Origin: Nitrobacter sp047149785
GTDB lineage: Bacteria > Pseudomonadota > Alphaproteobacteria > Rhizobiales > Xanthobacteraceae
Direction: 5' to 3'
DNA: 64,000 nucleotides
Assembly (NCBI RefSeq): GCF_047149785.1
Contig: NZ_BAAGBE010000001.1
Location: 434,001 to 498,000, forward strand
The translations under genes were made by a program, and so were the position numbers. The notes under the pieces were generated by a model. The model was not told the origin of the DNA and did no database searches. It worked only from the letters and a program-made list of their open reading frames with translations. Every line of letters starts with the position of its first letter. Within the stretch, counting starts at the first letter, position 1. Shown one piece after another: positions 44,334 through 52,322 of the stretch.

Positions 44334-44665
44334 GACGCTGTTCCTTTCCTGGGAGGAAGGCGGAGCGCAATTCAGAGCGTTTCGTCACATACGAAAGGAG
44401 AGTGCAGGAGTGTGCGCCGAAAATTGACAAAGCGCGAATCTTTTTTGAGGAGACGAATTAGATTCTTTTTACGGGTCGCCGAACGAGCAAATTAATTTCT
44501 CTTTGTAAGCGCCTTGAGGAGTTTTCTGCGTCGCAATGCTAGACCGCCCGCCTTCCCGACGCGGGGCGGTTAAGTGCCAACGAGCACGCACAGGTGGTGA
44601 GCCGGACTTGCAGCGATTCTTGCTTAGTGCTCATGATGGTTGATCGTCCAAAAGGGAGTGCGGCA

Positions 44666-44869
44666 GTGGCAACTGGTACTGTGAAGTGGTTCAACGGGCA
44701 GAAGGGCTGTGGCTTCATCCAGCCCGACAGCGGCGGCAAGGATGTTTTTGTCCATATCTCGGCGGTTGAGAAGGCTGGCCTTCGCTCACTCAATGAAGGC
44801 GCTGTCGTATCCTACGAGGTTGTCTCAAATCGCGGCAAGGAATCGGCAGAAAACCTGCGGGTGGGATGA
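44666..44869 (+). CDS. cold shock protein, CspA family (accessory copy)
   Basis: 67 residues from a GTG at 44666. RNP1 is GCGFIQPD (Cys where most have Tyr or Phe) and RNP2 is DVFVHIS. RNA-chaperone family. It has its own terminator right after the stop. Its location between degraded genes suggests that it came with, or landed in, the accessory region. Confidence 0.9.
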   Translation: MATGTVKWFNGQKGCGFIQPDSGGKDVFVHISAVEKAGLRSLNEGAVVSYEVVSNRGKESAENLRVG

Positions 44870-44877
44870 TCTTTTCG

Positions 44878-44905
44878 CCCGCCGGTCACGGCCGGCGGGA
44901 TTTTC
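44878..44905 (+). terminator. rho-independent terminator of the cold shock gene
   Basis: An 8-bp stem CCCGCCGG / CCGGCGGG with loop TCACGG is followed by ATTTTCT, 9 bp past the stop codon. Confidence 0.85.
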
Positions 44906-45004
44906 TATTTCTGTCGTCCCTGCACACAATCGCGAACAAATTGCCTTTTTGCGCTTCGTTCCAACTCACCGGCGGCTCTGGTAAAAGCCGCGCCATTTCG
45001 CGCT

Positions 45005-45268
45005 TTAGGGCTGATGCCAGGTGCTATAGATCGCTGTATAAACTGCCTTGTCTTTTGCGGCTCTAATTTCGCTTGCGGCTTTGAGCGCCCGGCGCAGAAA
45101 CGGGTCTTCCGTCTCTTTGGTCAGAGTAATCAGCTTGTTGCAGTTGCTGCAATTGACCTGCGCTTCGTCGCGGACGCGACTGGACATCTCTCTGAAAATA
45201 CGAGTACAGGCCGGACAACGGATTTTCACTTTGTCATCCACGACTATATCCCCTGTGAGATAGGGCAT
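45005..45268 (-). CDS. small zinc-ribbon protein
   Basis: 87 residues; a start at the internal GTG (VDDKVKIRC) is possible. Two CxxC pairs, RCPACTRIFRE and NCSNCNKLITL, make a probable zinc ribbon, followed by an Ala/Lys-rich helix. Similar short proteins exist in Bradyrhizobium. Function unknown; RNA or protein binding would fit. Confidence 0.6.
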   Translation of the reverse strand: MPYLTGDIVVDDKVKIRCPACTRIFREMSSRVRDEAQVNCSNCNKLITLTKETEDPFLRRALKAASEIRAAKDKAVYTAIYSTWHQP

Positions 45269-45322
45269 TGTTGCGTAATGGGATTACAAAATTCTGAAAA
45301 TGATCGATAGCAATGCGCCTTC

Positions 45323-45752
45323 TTATCGCGCGTTCGCATCATCCGAGCACCCGCTAGGCCGACCGCCATTCCTGATGCAAGCCCGATAGCTCCACGGCAC
45401 AACGTAACTGCTCGCCCATATGCCACGGCCGGCGCGTTCCGCTTCTTTACTGAGCGCCAGTATACTTTCCATTTGAGTATCGAGGCCAATCGAACGCGAA
45501 GCCATTGCGCACAAGCCAGTCCGCTACGTCTTCGCGATCGATCGAGCATACCGCGACCATGCGCCCATACTGATCCCCGCGACAAAGCTGGTCGGACTCG
45601 GGCGCGTCGATACCCGACAAGCGAATGCGCTGTCCGTGAATTTCGAGCGTGTCGCCATCAACGATGGATGCCTGACCGACGATTGCTTCCGCGAGCGCTG
45701 GCGAGAAAGCGAGCGTGACAAGTACTGCGATCAAGAGATCGTGGGCGATCAC
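45323..45752 (-). pseudogene. thermonuclease (SNase) homologue with deletion and frameshift
   Basis: Signal peptide, then VDGDTLEIHGQRIRLSGIDAPESDQLCRGD jumps straight to QYGRMVAVCSIDREDVADWL. Family members have about 40 residues there, including catalytic residues. At 45447 the frame stops after KYTGAQ, and homology resumes in another frame as KEAERAGRGIWASSYV and ends in CSDDANAR. One extra base explains the shift. A secreted nuclease gene in decay. Confidence 0.7.
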
Positions 45753-46027
45753 TTCGCTTGATCCTTAGCTTTCCATTTGCCGTCGCGGATCGCCAGCATG
45801 ACTTGAGCCTGGGGCGTGAGAATGGGATTTTGCTTGCTAGCTGCGAGCGCTTCGACTTCATCCCAATCGATTAGTACGGTGCCGTCGTCCTTCACTTCAT
45901 AAAGCGCGGTATTGTTGAGCGATTGCGTGACTTTGACAGTCTTGACGGTTTTGGGCTCTTGGGCGGAGGCGGCGGCCGCAAACGCAAGCGCTAGAAATAT
46001 AACGATAAAGCGAGCCATATCTGACAT
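45749..46027 (-). CDS. small secreted protein, unknown
   Basis: 92 residues with a signal peptide ending near ASA-QE. The mature part, TQSLNNTALYEVKDDGTVLI followed by DWDEVEALAA, has no family I recognise. Its stop overlaps the start of the nuclease pseudogene by four bases, implying that they once formed one unit. Confidence 0.55.
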   Translation of the reverse strand: MSDMARFIVIFLALAFAAAASAQEPKTVKTVKVTQSLNNTALYEVKDDGTVLIDWDEVEALAASKQNPILTPQAQVMLAIRDGKWKAKDQAK

Positions 46028-46127
46028 CTTCAGCCTGTGTGATCTATCTCACGGCGCTTGCTGGGGCAAAAGATCACTCTCCTACCTGATGGTGAGATGG
46101 TTTCACCGCCCGAGAGGAGACTAACCC

Positions 46128-46370
46128 ATGAAACAGCAGAATAGCGAGCTTCGCGAGCTTTCGCCCGAAATGCTGGACGCCGTGAGCGGCGGAATAGTGC
46201 GCGACCATACAGATCAGTCCGGCAAATGGTCCAATACCATTGGCTTGCCTTGCTTCGAGGGCTGCGAGGGCGAAGGAGGTCTTAATTTAGGTGCGCAACC
46301 GGCCCGGAACCAGGACCACAGTACCGGAGGTGGCACCCCACAGGTGAACGATCATCGGACAGGCCACTAG
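46128..46370 (+). CDS. double-glycine-leader peptide, bacteriocin-like
   Basis: 80 residues behind a good ribosome binding site (GAGAGGAGA). Residues 9-22, RELSPEMLDAVSGG, fit the double-glycine leader consensus (L-S-x-E-x-L-D-x-V-x-GG) cleaved by C39-peptidase ABC exporters. The predicted mature peptide of 58 residues is Gly-, Asn- and His-rich with two Cys (PCFEGC). No exporter or modification enzyme is nearby. A terminator follows at 46403. It could also be a leader-containing protein of unknown role. Confidence 0.6.
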   Translation: MKQQNSELRELSPEMLDAVSGGIVRDHTDQSGKWSNTIGLPCFEGCEGEGGLNLGAQPARNQDHSTGGGTPQVNDHRTGH

Positions 46371-46402
46371 ATCACGAAGCTAGAACCTTTCCTGTCTGCT
46401 AA

Positions 46403-46435
46403 AGCCCGTCGCTTGCAAGCCGACGGGCTATTTTC
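46403..46435 (+). terminator. rho-independent terminator of the leader-peptide gene
   Basis: A 9-bp stem AGCCCGTCG / CGACGGGCT with loop CTTGCAAGC is followed by ATTTTCT. Confidence 0.8.
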
Positions 46436-46516
46436 TCACCGGTCGTCTTCCCAACCGATCTGTATCAGCCGCGTTCATCTGCGGCAAACTTGTCGGCCGA
46501 TCCAGTCTCAGCCGCC

Positions 46517-46642
46517 TCAAGCCGTCACGTAGACGATGAGCACGACAAAGCCGCTGATCGCGAGCGTGGCGTGAATGCCGATCAGCGTGCCCGAGAGCCT
46601 TCTCCGTATCAATGTCCGCAAGGCGGCGGTTTTCGTCGGCAT
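46517..46642 (-). CDS. 41-aa single-helix membrane protein
   Basis: Reads MPTKTAALRTLIRRRLSGTL then IGIHATLAISGFVVLIVYVT and A. A basic N-terminus and one long hydrophobic helix predict a small inner-membrane protein with its N-terminus inside. A longer ORF in another frame over the same bases is Arg-rich noise. No ribosome binding site is obvious. Confidence 0.4.
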   Translation of the reverse strand: MPTKTAALRTLIRRRLSGTLIGIHATLAISGFVVLIVYVTA

Positions 46643-46656
46643 CGAGTGTTGGGTTC

Positions 46657-46761
46657 ATGACACATCCGTTGCAAACGGTGTCGCACGACTATGACAATAG
46701 CGAATGCCCGATCTGCAGCGGAGATGGCGTCATCGCGGCGGGTTCGTCCTACATTGGGTAG
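46657..46761 (+). CDS. possible 34-aa zinc-ribbon peptide or gene remnant
   Basis: An ATG at 46657 opens a frame ending SECPICSGDGVIAAGSSYIG. The CPxC-x-GxG element resembles a DnaJ-like zinc motif, but only one half is present. It is divergent from the 41-aa gene with 14 bp between starts, so either may be spurious. Confidence 0.25.
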   Translation: MTHPLQTVSHDYDNSECPICSGDGVIAAGSSYIG

Positions 46762-47007
46762 AAAACATCGTTGAATACAGCATCGCCACCGATCTGGACG
46801 GCACGAAATCTCGGATCGCTAAACTAGCCATTCAACAGAGTAAGACAGAGCGTCCTTATTCCGACGAGAATCAGCGCCGCACAATAGAAGCCGAACTCCA
46901 ACAAGCGCATTGCTAGATTTAGAACCGTCAAACTCGCAGATCAAGACATCTTCAGGAAGGTGACTGCGGAACACCGCTTACCGAAATATCGATACCCAAT
47001 AGACGAA

Positions 47008-47080
47008 TGGAGCGGATTCGATGGATCGAACATCGGTCTGCGGCTTGGAAGCCACCGCTCTGCCACTGAGCTAAATCCGC
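47008..47080 (-). tRNA. tRNA-Gly(TCC)-like sequence with abnormal anticodon loop
   Basis: 73 nt. Acceptor GCGGATT / AATCCGC pairs fully, D-arm GCTC-GAGC, T-arm CGATG / CATCG around TTCGATC, and encoded CCA are intact. The anticodon stem GTGGC / GCCGC encloses only six bases, TTCCAA, where seven are required. It is either a tRNA pseudogene or a tRNA-like gene carried by the accessory region. Confidence 0.6.
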
Positions 47081-47275
47081 ATAATACGAAGCCGCCGAGC
47101 GGAATATGATCGATCGACGACTTCGCCGAGGGTGGACCCGGACTTAGGGCAATGTCCGGTGAGAGAAGGGTAGCGCCGCGTAAGGCACGCGCAACAACAG
47201 GTTGGAATTAAGCTTTACGTCGGCGTTTCGGGTTAATTCTGGAACTCGTCGCAAGAGATCGATCGATGGAAATCA

Positions 47276-47452
47276 CTACTGCATACTGAGAGAAACACCG
47301 ATGGTATGCGCCTTGGCTGCCGTTGCGCCTGGTGTTCGCTTCAACGTCTTTGCAATTTTCGCGACACCAGCCTTTTGCTTCGCAAGCGTCTTGAGAGTGC
47401 GAACGTCGTCCTTCGACCATTCGCGGCGAACAGATGCTTTCTTCTTGGGCAA
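47276..47452 (-). CDS. 58-aa basic SANT-like protein
   Basis: Starts at a TTG behind AAGGAG (8-base spacing). Sequence: REWSKDDVRTLKTLAKQKAG followed by VAKIAKTLKRTPGATAAKAH, ending GVSLSMQ. The W-SKDDV-TLK / I-A-LKRTxGA pattern is a three-helix, Myb/SANT-like fold common in short rhizobial proteins, probably DNA binding. A 70-aa ORF in another frame over it is a shadow. Confidence 0.65.
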   Translation of the reverse strand: MPKKKASVRREWSKDDVRTLKTLAKQKAGVAKIAKTLKRTPGATAAKAHTIGVSLSMQ

Positions 47453-47795
47453 ATCTTCACTCCTTCAATCATAAAACGCGCGGTTTAGCAGATCGCACGT
47501 TGTGTGCAAGCTAACCTCTCACACGAGGACGCTGTTGTGTTGCGGGCATTTGGTGACGTGCCGGATGATTTGAGTGAATTGTGACGGAAAGTCTGATGGT
47601 CACTCCTTCGCCAACGTCGTAGGTTCATTCATGACATGCATGCGAATAGCTCTCTCGCTATTGATGATGCTGTCTGTCAACGTGGGTATGCAGGGCGGAA
47701 GGTGAAGATAGTTTTCCGCAGCAGTAAACAGCCAAAGCGGCGCAACGAACTAGCTAAAGGGCCGAAAGCTCGGCCAGTTTAATCAGCTCAGATTT
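47453..47795. other. intergenic region
   Basis: 343 bp. It contains a 24-codon frame (47631-47705) that looks like an isolated signal peptide (MRIALSLLMMLSVNV), perhaps the stump of a lost secreted protein. Otherwise nothing is recognised. Confidence 0.35.
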
Positions 47796-48620
47796 GTGCC
47801 CGTTAGCAGGGGACAAAGCTTGTCAGAGAACTTGCAATTGACGTTACACCCGGACGGTGTTGCTGCTCCTGCCCTGAGGGCGGCCGCAACTTGCCGGGAA
47901 ATCATAGACTTCTATTTCAATGCCTTGGCAGGAGCCGATCTATCCAAGCCGCAGGAAGTAGAACCTGGCACTGGACCGTTGTTCCGCCTTCAATTCAACG
48001 GTGCGGAATTAAATGCAGAGGAACGCCGGCAGCGTCATGAATCGTGGATTCTGTCGAAGGCTTTTCAAGACTTAATGCGCGGCGTTCGGGCATCTCTGGA
48101 AGAGGCCTATTTTTTCATTCGACTGATGGATCTTGGAAGCTTCAGAGCTGAGATTTCCAGTACTCTTGACGAGATACTTCGGCCGTTCCGGGAAGAGGCC
48201 GCAAGCATGAAGTTTCCGCCGCTTCTTGATGCTGTTAACGCCCGATTAGATAAACCTTTGGTGTTCGGTCAAGCCTATCAGTCTTTGCAGGATGCCCGGA
48301 ATTGTTTGGAGCATCGAAATGGTATTGTCGGTCAGAGGGACGCGAAGTCTGATGGGAAGCTGATACTGCAGTTCCCCAGGATGTTGCTATTTGTCCAGCG
48401 CGATGGGCAGCGGATCGAAATACTGCGCGGACACATTTCTAAAGGTGAGATGTTGAAGCTCAAGATGGAGTTGAGAAAACGAGAATACAAGATCGGCCAA
48501 CGATTAGAAATCTCGGCTGGGGATTTTGAAGAAATCGCGTTTGCCTGTTGGCACTTTGCGGGAGAACTCGCTCGCAATCTTCCAAAGCAGCCCGGCAACT
48601 GTGCATCTGTTAACGACTAG
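47796..48620 (+). CDS. protein of unknown function with HEPN-like motif
   Basis: 274 residues from a GTG; a TTG at 47820 behind AGGGG is an alternative. Largely helical; the segment YQSLQDARNCLEHRNGIVG contains R-x4-H, the spacing of HEPN ribonuclease motifs. The C-terminal third is beta-rich, then helical (DFEEIAFACWHFAGELARNL). No catalytic partner or antitoxin is adjacent. GC content is visibly lower than in neighbours, which suggests transfer. Functional assignment is only a suggestion. Confidence 0.6.
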   Translation: MPVSRGQSLSENLQLTLHPDGVAAPALRAAATCREIIDFYFNALAGADLSKPQEVEPGTGPLFRLQFNGAELNAEERRQRHESWILSKAFQDLMRGVRASLEEAYFFIRLMDLGSFRAEISSTLDEILRPFREEAASMKFPPLLDAVNARLDKPLVFGQAYQSLQDARNCLEHRNGIVGQRDAKSDGKLILQFPRMLLFVQRDGQRIEILRGHISKGEMLKLKMELRKREYKIGQRLEISAGDFEEIAFACWHFAGELARNLPKQPGNCASVND

Positions 48621-48635
48621 ACCAGGACGATCCTC

Positions 48636-49125
48636 ATGGTATACCCAACCGGGGTCATAACCGCTGTTGTTGCCCCATGCGGTATCGGCGAGGTCCTCCG
48701 CCGTAGTGACGATGCGCACCGAGGTCAGACCCAGATCGCCAAAAACAAGTTCCTTGAGAGCGCTTCCGATATCGCGACCTATCTTCTCCTCGATTTTCTG
48801 GCGAACGAACAAGTAGCCAACGTTCGGATATCGCCAGCCATGGCCCGGCTCGAAGTCGAGGCGGTCAGCCCCAACGCGGTCGAGCAACTGCCCGACATCC
48901 CACGGGTTTTCACCGCGCCGAACGGCCTCGTGATAAGAGGGAATGCTACCGTAATCGGGTACTCCGGCCTGGTGCTGAAGCAACTGCCGCAGTGTGTAAG
49001 GCCGCCCCTCGAAAGGTTCGTCCAATTCCGCGCCCATCAACGGAGGTTGATGATCAACATCTCGAACTATCCGCGCGGCGGCATAGCTGTCGGTCGGCGT
49101 ATAGAATCGATACGACGCACATATT
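48636..49125 (-). pseudogene. serine hydrolase (beta-lactamase-like) fragment
   Basis: One minus-strand frame carries YTLRQLLQHQAGVPDYGSI, DFEPGHGWRYPNVGYLFVR, QKIEEKIGRDIG and GNNSGYDPGWVYHE, the middle of a class C beta-lactamase-like esterase. The N-terminal SxxK motif and the C-terminal third are missing, and homology ends near 48640 at the convergent gene. The YxN motif (YPN) is intact. Confidence 0.7.
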
Positions 49126-49476
49126 TCAGGTGTGCTGAAGCGTACCGTGCGGACTGAGTGCGTCGATGACTGCCGGCAAGTGCTTAGCCAGAAACCCAAA
49201 AATTTGATCCGGTGGCATATTAAGTTCGGTTGAGATTTTGTCGACGACACCATCGCCCAGCGCTTTCTCCAATTGCTCCGCCGTGATGTGTTGGTTCGAA
49301 CCACTCCCGAGCCATGAAGCGATCTGAGGGCCGAGCCCCGATTGACTCAGTTTATCGAGCAGCCCCTGCAGCGAACCCAAACTCGTTTGCGCTAAAGCTT
49401 TGGACAAAAGACCAGGAAGCAACTGCGCCTCAAGCTGTCCAAGGACACCGCCGGTCAAATTATCAAAAATTCCCAT
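49126..49476 (-). CDS. YidB family (DUF937) protein
   Basis: 116 residues: GIFDNLTGGVLGQLEAQLLP, GLGPQIASWLGSGSNQHI, and EQLEKALGDGVVDKISTEL, all typical of YidB/DUF937. Family function is poorly known. The C-terminus is a little short and runs to the boundary with the hydrolase fragment, so the end may be altered. Confidence 0.7.
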   Translation of the reverse strand: MGIFDNLTGGVLGQLEAQLLPGLLSKALAQTSLGSLQGLLDKLSQSGLGPQIASWLGSGSNQHITAEQLEKALGDGVVDKISTELNMPPDQIFGFLAKHLPAVIDALSPHGTLQHT

Positions 49477-49496
49477 CGATTATCCCCCAACCAACC

Positions 49497-49757
49497 TCAT
49501 GAACGCTGCGCCTGCGCCGAACAGGGCGGCCTTGCGATCTGCCACGGTGCAGGTTCGGGCCTGCGGGTCTCGGCCGCGAACTTGCGCAACTCTTCCTGGG
49601 CGCGCTCGATATGGGCGATATGCTCTTGAACGTTCACGGTCGCGGTCTTCGGCACCTGCACGCCTATCTTACCGGAGTTTGGGGCGAATACTACGCCCCA
49701 ACGAGCAGGGGTGGTGGCCTGCCGCCGGGGTGCCCCCACCGCGCCAGCCCGATTCAT
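49497..49757 (-). CDS. possible small coiled-coil protein or remnant
   Basis: An 86-aa frame whose only protein-like part is NVQEHIAHIERAQEELRKFA, as in phage-associated coiled-coil proteins of rhizobia. The ends are low in complexity and the true start may be a GTG near 49631. Weak. Confidence 0.25.
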   Translation of the reverse strand: MNRAGAVGAPRRQATTPARWGVVFAPNSGKIGVQVPKTATVNVQEHIAHIERAQEELRKFAAETRRPEPAPWQIARPPCSAQAQRS

Positions 49758-49848
49758 GTTTTTTCCCTTGCGCGCCTGCTCTTAAGTCGTGCTCGGCGTT
49801 GCTTCGGAGCCTCGCTCATCATCGTCTTCGCCGAGCGTGGCAAAGAAA

Positions 49849-50445
49849 TCATCGATTGTCTTCGGAAGCGTCAGGAAGCCCGCCAGAGGCCGGGATCAGT
49901 TGAGCGACAATATCGGCAACGGTTCGTATTACCTTATTGAGAGGCGAATCCCGCCACGCCTTCGCGAGCATGGCCAGCGCGGGGGCGCTGTTGCGGACCT
50001 TCATCTGCTCCACCTCTACATGTGCCATCGGGCCAAGCCGTTCCTTAAGCCACATGTGCGCCTCGGGCTCGGTCTGCGGCCCGCGCGGGAGCGCGATTGC
50101 GGTGGCCGCGTTATTGCCCTGCCAGTGCTTCCATCTCAAGGACGGGCGGCAGCAACCGGCCGATCACGATCAGGCCTGCGACGTTCTCGAAATCGTTCAG
50201 GCCGGACAGATTGCCGAAGTAAGCCAGCCGCACGTTGTCGGGCAGACCACCGGCCCGCTGCCACTCCTCCACGAGTGCCTTGTACGTGATGACACAGACG
50301 TCGCCATGGATCAGTCCGGCGCGCGCCTGAATGAATCGCAGAATGTCGGCCCGGTTTCGCTTGCCCTCGTCAACGATCACGCTCTTGCCGGTCTTTTTGT
50401 CGGTTCGGATACCTCCTTCACGCCTCAGTCTTAAGCCGCACGACG
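49849..50445 (-). pseudogene. degraded plasmid/phage-type helicase or primase remnant
   Basis: Two overlapping minus-strand frames. The upstream one (about 50445-50111) has DEGKRNRADILRFIQARAG, VCVITYKALVEEW, and RLAYFGNLSGLNDFENVAGL followed by IVIGRLLPP, a pattern like the C-terminal part of plasmid or phage helicases. It stops at 50111. The second frame (50139-49849) continues with no recognisable match. It looks like a broken large gene, and the family call is an inference. Confidence 0.35.
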
Positions 50446-50524
50446 TTCGACTCGCGCTTCGTGGTCAGACTGGTAACGTGGTCTGCCCATAGGTTGAGGC
50501 TACCTCCCGGGGGCCGCGCGGTCT

Positions 50525-50635
50525 TCACTCATGTTCCGCCCTCCGCGCACAAACCTTCCCGCCGATCTTGAACGTCGGCATTCTCTTCGTGAGGTGATAG
50601 ACCTGTGCCTCGGTCAAGTTGAGGTATCGCCTCAT
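50525..50635 (-). pseudogene. AlpA/excisionase-type HTH fragment
   Basis: 36 residues: RYLNLTEAQVYHLTKRMPTF then KIGGKVCARRAEHE. This matches the DNA-binding helix and wing (LPTFKIGGKVRARR type) of AlpA-like regulators, but it is shortened in the turn and at the C-terminus. Confidence 0.45.
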
Positions 50636-50924
50636 GTTGCTGCCGCGGCGCCCGGTTTGAAAGCGACATGACGCAGATGCAGACCTTGAAGGGCCTACAG
50701 TATACGAATGGTCGCAGACTCACCTGGGCACTCGAAGTCGCGTTCGTTGGTTAGTTCGTAGTTCTCTTGTGGGAGCCAACCCATCATTGTCATCCTGAAT
50801 AGCGCCGGCCGTATCTCACGCCGCCCGGTGGCCGTGCGAGATTTGCGATTCTAGAAACTCATTCGCCACAATCCTATCGCTAAATGTCATGTGTAGGCCA
50901 GTTACAGGTACTGGAGCGATGTTA

Positions 50925-51179
50925 AAAACGGGCAGGGTTTGATCCAAATACGGAGAAGCCCAATGCCCGTTTTAAAGTCCCGTAGCATCGCGAGAATCGG
51001 AGGCTAGATGAGCGGGTGATAAAAGCTCTTGGTAGCGAAAACCCGCCGGGCTGATGGAAGCGTCGGCGGGTTAGGACGGGTCTTTAGGGCATCTGGCGAT
51101 GGCCCGTCCTGATAGGTAACCCGTAGGGGGAGTGTTCACGGCAAAAGAAAACCCGCCGGCAATGTGGGTCACCGGCGGG
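50925..51179. other. gene-free stretch with four stable hairpins
   Basis: Within the gene-free gap 50636-51342: (i) AAAACGGGCA 50925-50934 / TGCCCGTTTT 50964-50973; (ii) AACCCGCCG 51040-51048 / CGGCGGGTT 51064-51072; (iii) GGACGGG 51074-51080 / CCCGTCC 51113-51119, with an inner GGGCATC / GATGGCCC stem; (iv) CCCGCCGG 51152-51159 / CCGGCGGG 51172-51179. Hairpins ii and iv are each preceded on the plus strand by GAAAA, so read on the minus strand they are terminators followed by TTTTC; they could serve the gene at 51343. Confidence 0.5.
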
Positions 51180-51342
51180 CCCCGGCCGGAGACCACAACC
51201 CAACCTCTCTAACACGTGGATTGAGCTGCAGGCCCGTCCAGACTAACAACGCAGTGAGTGGAGGCATTCCTATGGGAAACCCGCGGCCGGGCGAGCGGGC
51301 GGTAGCGATTTGAAGCGCACCAGCGCATAGGCATCACTAGGT

Positions 51343-51522
51343 TCACTTCGGCGGCTGCAATCCCGGTGAATTGACCCACTTCTCAAGTATTATGGCGTTA
51401 TCAGCCTGCCAGATTGCCTTCAGTAGTGCGGATCGCTCAGGTCCATGTGGAAGCGAGCCAACCTTTTCGCGAGCATCATCCGCAAGTTCTGTCAGGACAG
51501 ATTTGGAGGCAGGGTTGACCAT
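51343..51522 (-). CDS. small SPGLxPPK-family protein, copy 3
   Basis: 59 residues from an ATG with GGAG seven bases ahead: SVLTELADDAREKVGSLPHG followed by PERSALLKAIWQADNAIILE and KWVNSPGLQPPK. The tail matches the 43332 and 44133 proteins. The plus-strand 81-aa ORF over the same bases is a shadow. Terminator-like hairpins follow downstream. Confidence 0.7.
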   Translation of the reverse strand: MVNPASKSVLTELADDAREKVGSLPHGPERSALLKAIWQADNAIILEKWVNSPGLQPPK

Positions 51523-51860
51523 TTTGATGCTCCATACGCTATCTCCTAATAAATATATCGTAACGGGCTCGAGATGTCTATGCCGCTGGCATGTGCCATG
51601 GCCTACCGAAATTTAGCTATACGGCCTCCAAATATTACGATATATACATACAAATACGACGGATAGTTGCTCATCTTCCGTTCGTAGTCAGTCGCGAGGC
51701 GGCTGTCGGTGACCGGTCCAGGTCGCTAACGTTTCCCAGGACTTCCCGCGCCATGCACCAAAAATGAATGGCGCGGTTTTTTCTAAATGCTATGCGAAGG
51801 TGCAACGTGTGGCCTATGCGCTTTGGCGGCATTTTCCTTATTCTTGCTCTCCGTCTCTCG
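51523..51860. other. AT-rich intergenic region with inverted repeat
   Basis: Holds a perfect 11-bp inverted repeat ATATATCGTAA (51553-51563) / TTACGATATAT (51635-51645), starting 31 bp upstream of the small gene at 51522. Possibly an operator or a degenerate end of a mobile element. No ORF is supported. Confidence 0.4.
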
Positions 51861-52322
51861 TCAGCCGCGCTCCCAAAACGCCTTCCAGGCAATAAGCACC
51901 AGCACAATGGCAATTGCCAAATCTGAGATCATAGCCATCGTCCGCTTTGAATTGCCTCGCGCATGAGGGATGTGGCCTATGCCTGCGAGCGCATAGTAGA
52001 TTCCACCAACAAACGCCCCGCCGAACAGTAATTGAGGCCAGACGAGCGAAAGCGCGCCAAGTGCGCCCATCGCGAAATTGGCGAATCCGAGTTCTCTCAC
52101 GATGCCAAAAGCAGACCGATCTTCAATGTGGAAGATATCTCGTGCAGTGAATGCAGGCTGCATAACTTGACGGATGCCAGCAATGAGCAATCTCAGCATT
52201 GGCCAGAAGACAAACCATTTCATGGCTGACGTGGAGAGCGTGTGACCAAATGCGAGCGCCTCGATAGCGGTCGAAGCGATCGGAAAAATCAGCAGAAGCA
52301 AAAGAATGGTGATGAAATACAT
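51861..52322 (-). CDS. integral membrane protein (DUF6790-like)
   Basis: 153 residues with four hydrophobic segments: residues 2-22, a 35-55 stretch with WFVFWPMLRLLIAG, 88-118 (NFAMGALGALSLVWPQLLFG) and 130-150. The motif RELGFANFAMG followed by PHARGNSKRTMAMISDL resembles small DUF6790 membrane proteins. Function unknown. Confidence 0.6.
   Translation of the reverse strand: MYFITILLLLLIFPIASTAIEALAFGHTLSTSAMKWFVFWPMLRLLIAGIRQVMQPAFTARDIFHIEDRSAFGIVRELGFANFAMGALGALSLVWPQLLFGGAFVGGIYYALAGIGHIPHARGNSKRTMAMISDLAIAIVLVLIAWKAFWERG

Noticed and set aside
47208..47420. 70-codon minus-strand ORF
   Set aside because: The overlapping frame 47276-47452 has the conserved small-protein pattern and a ribosome binding site.
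51371..51616. 81-codon plus-strand ORF
   Set aside because: Shadow of the minus-strand SPGLxPPK-family gene at 51343-51522.
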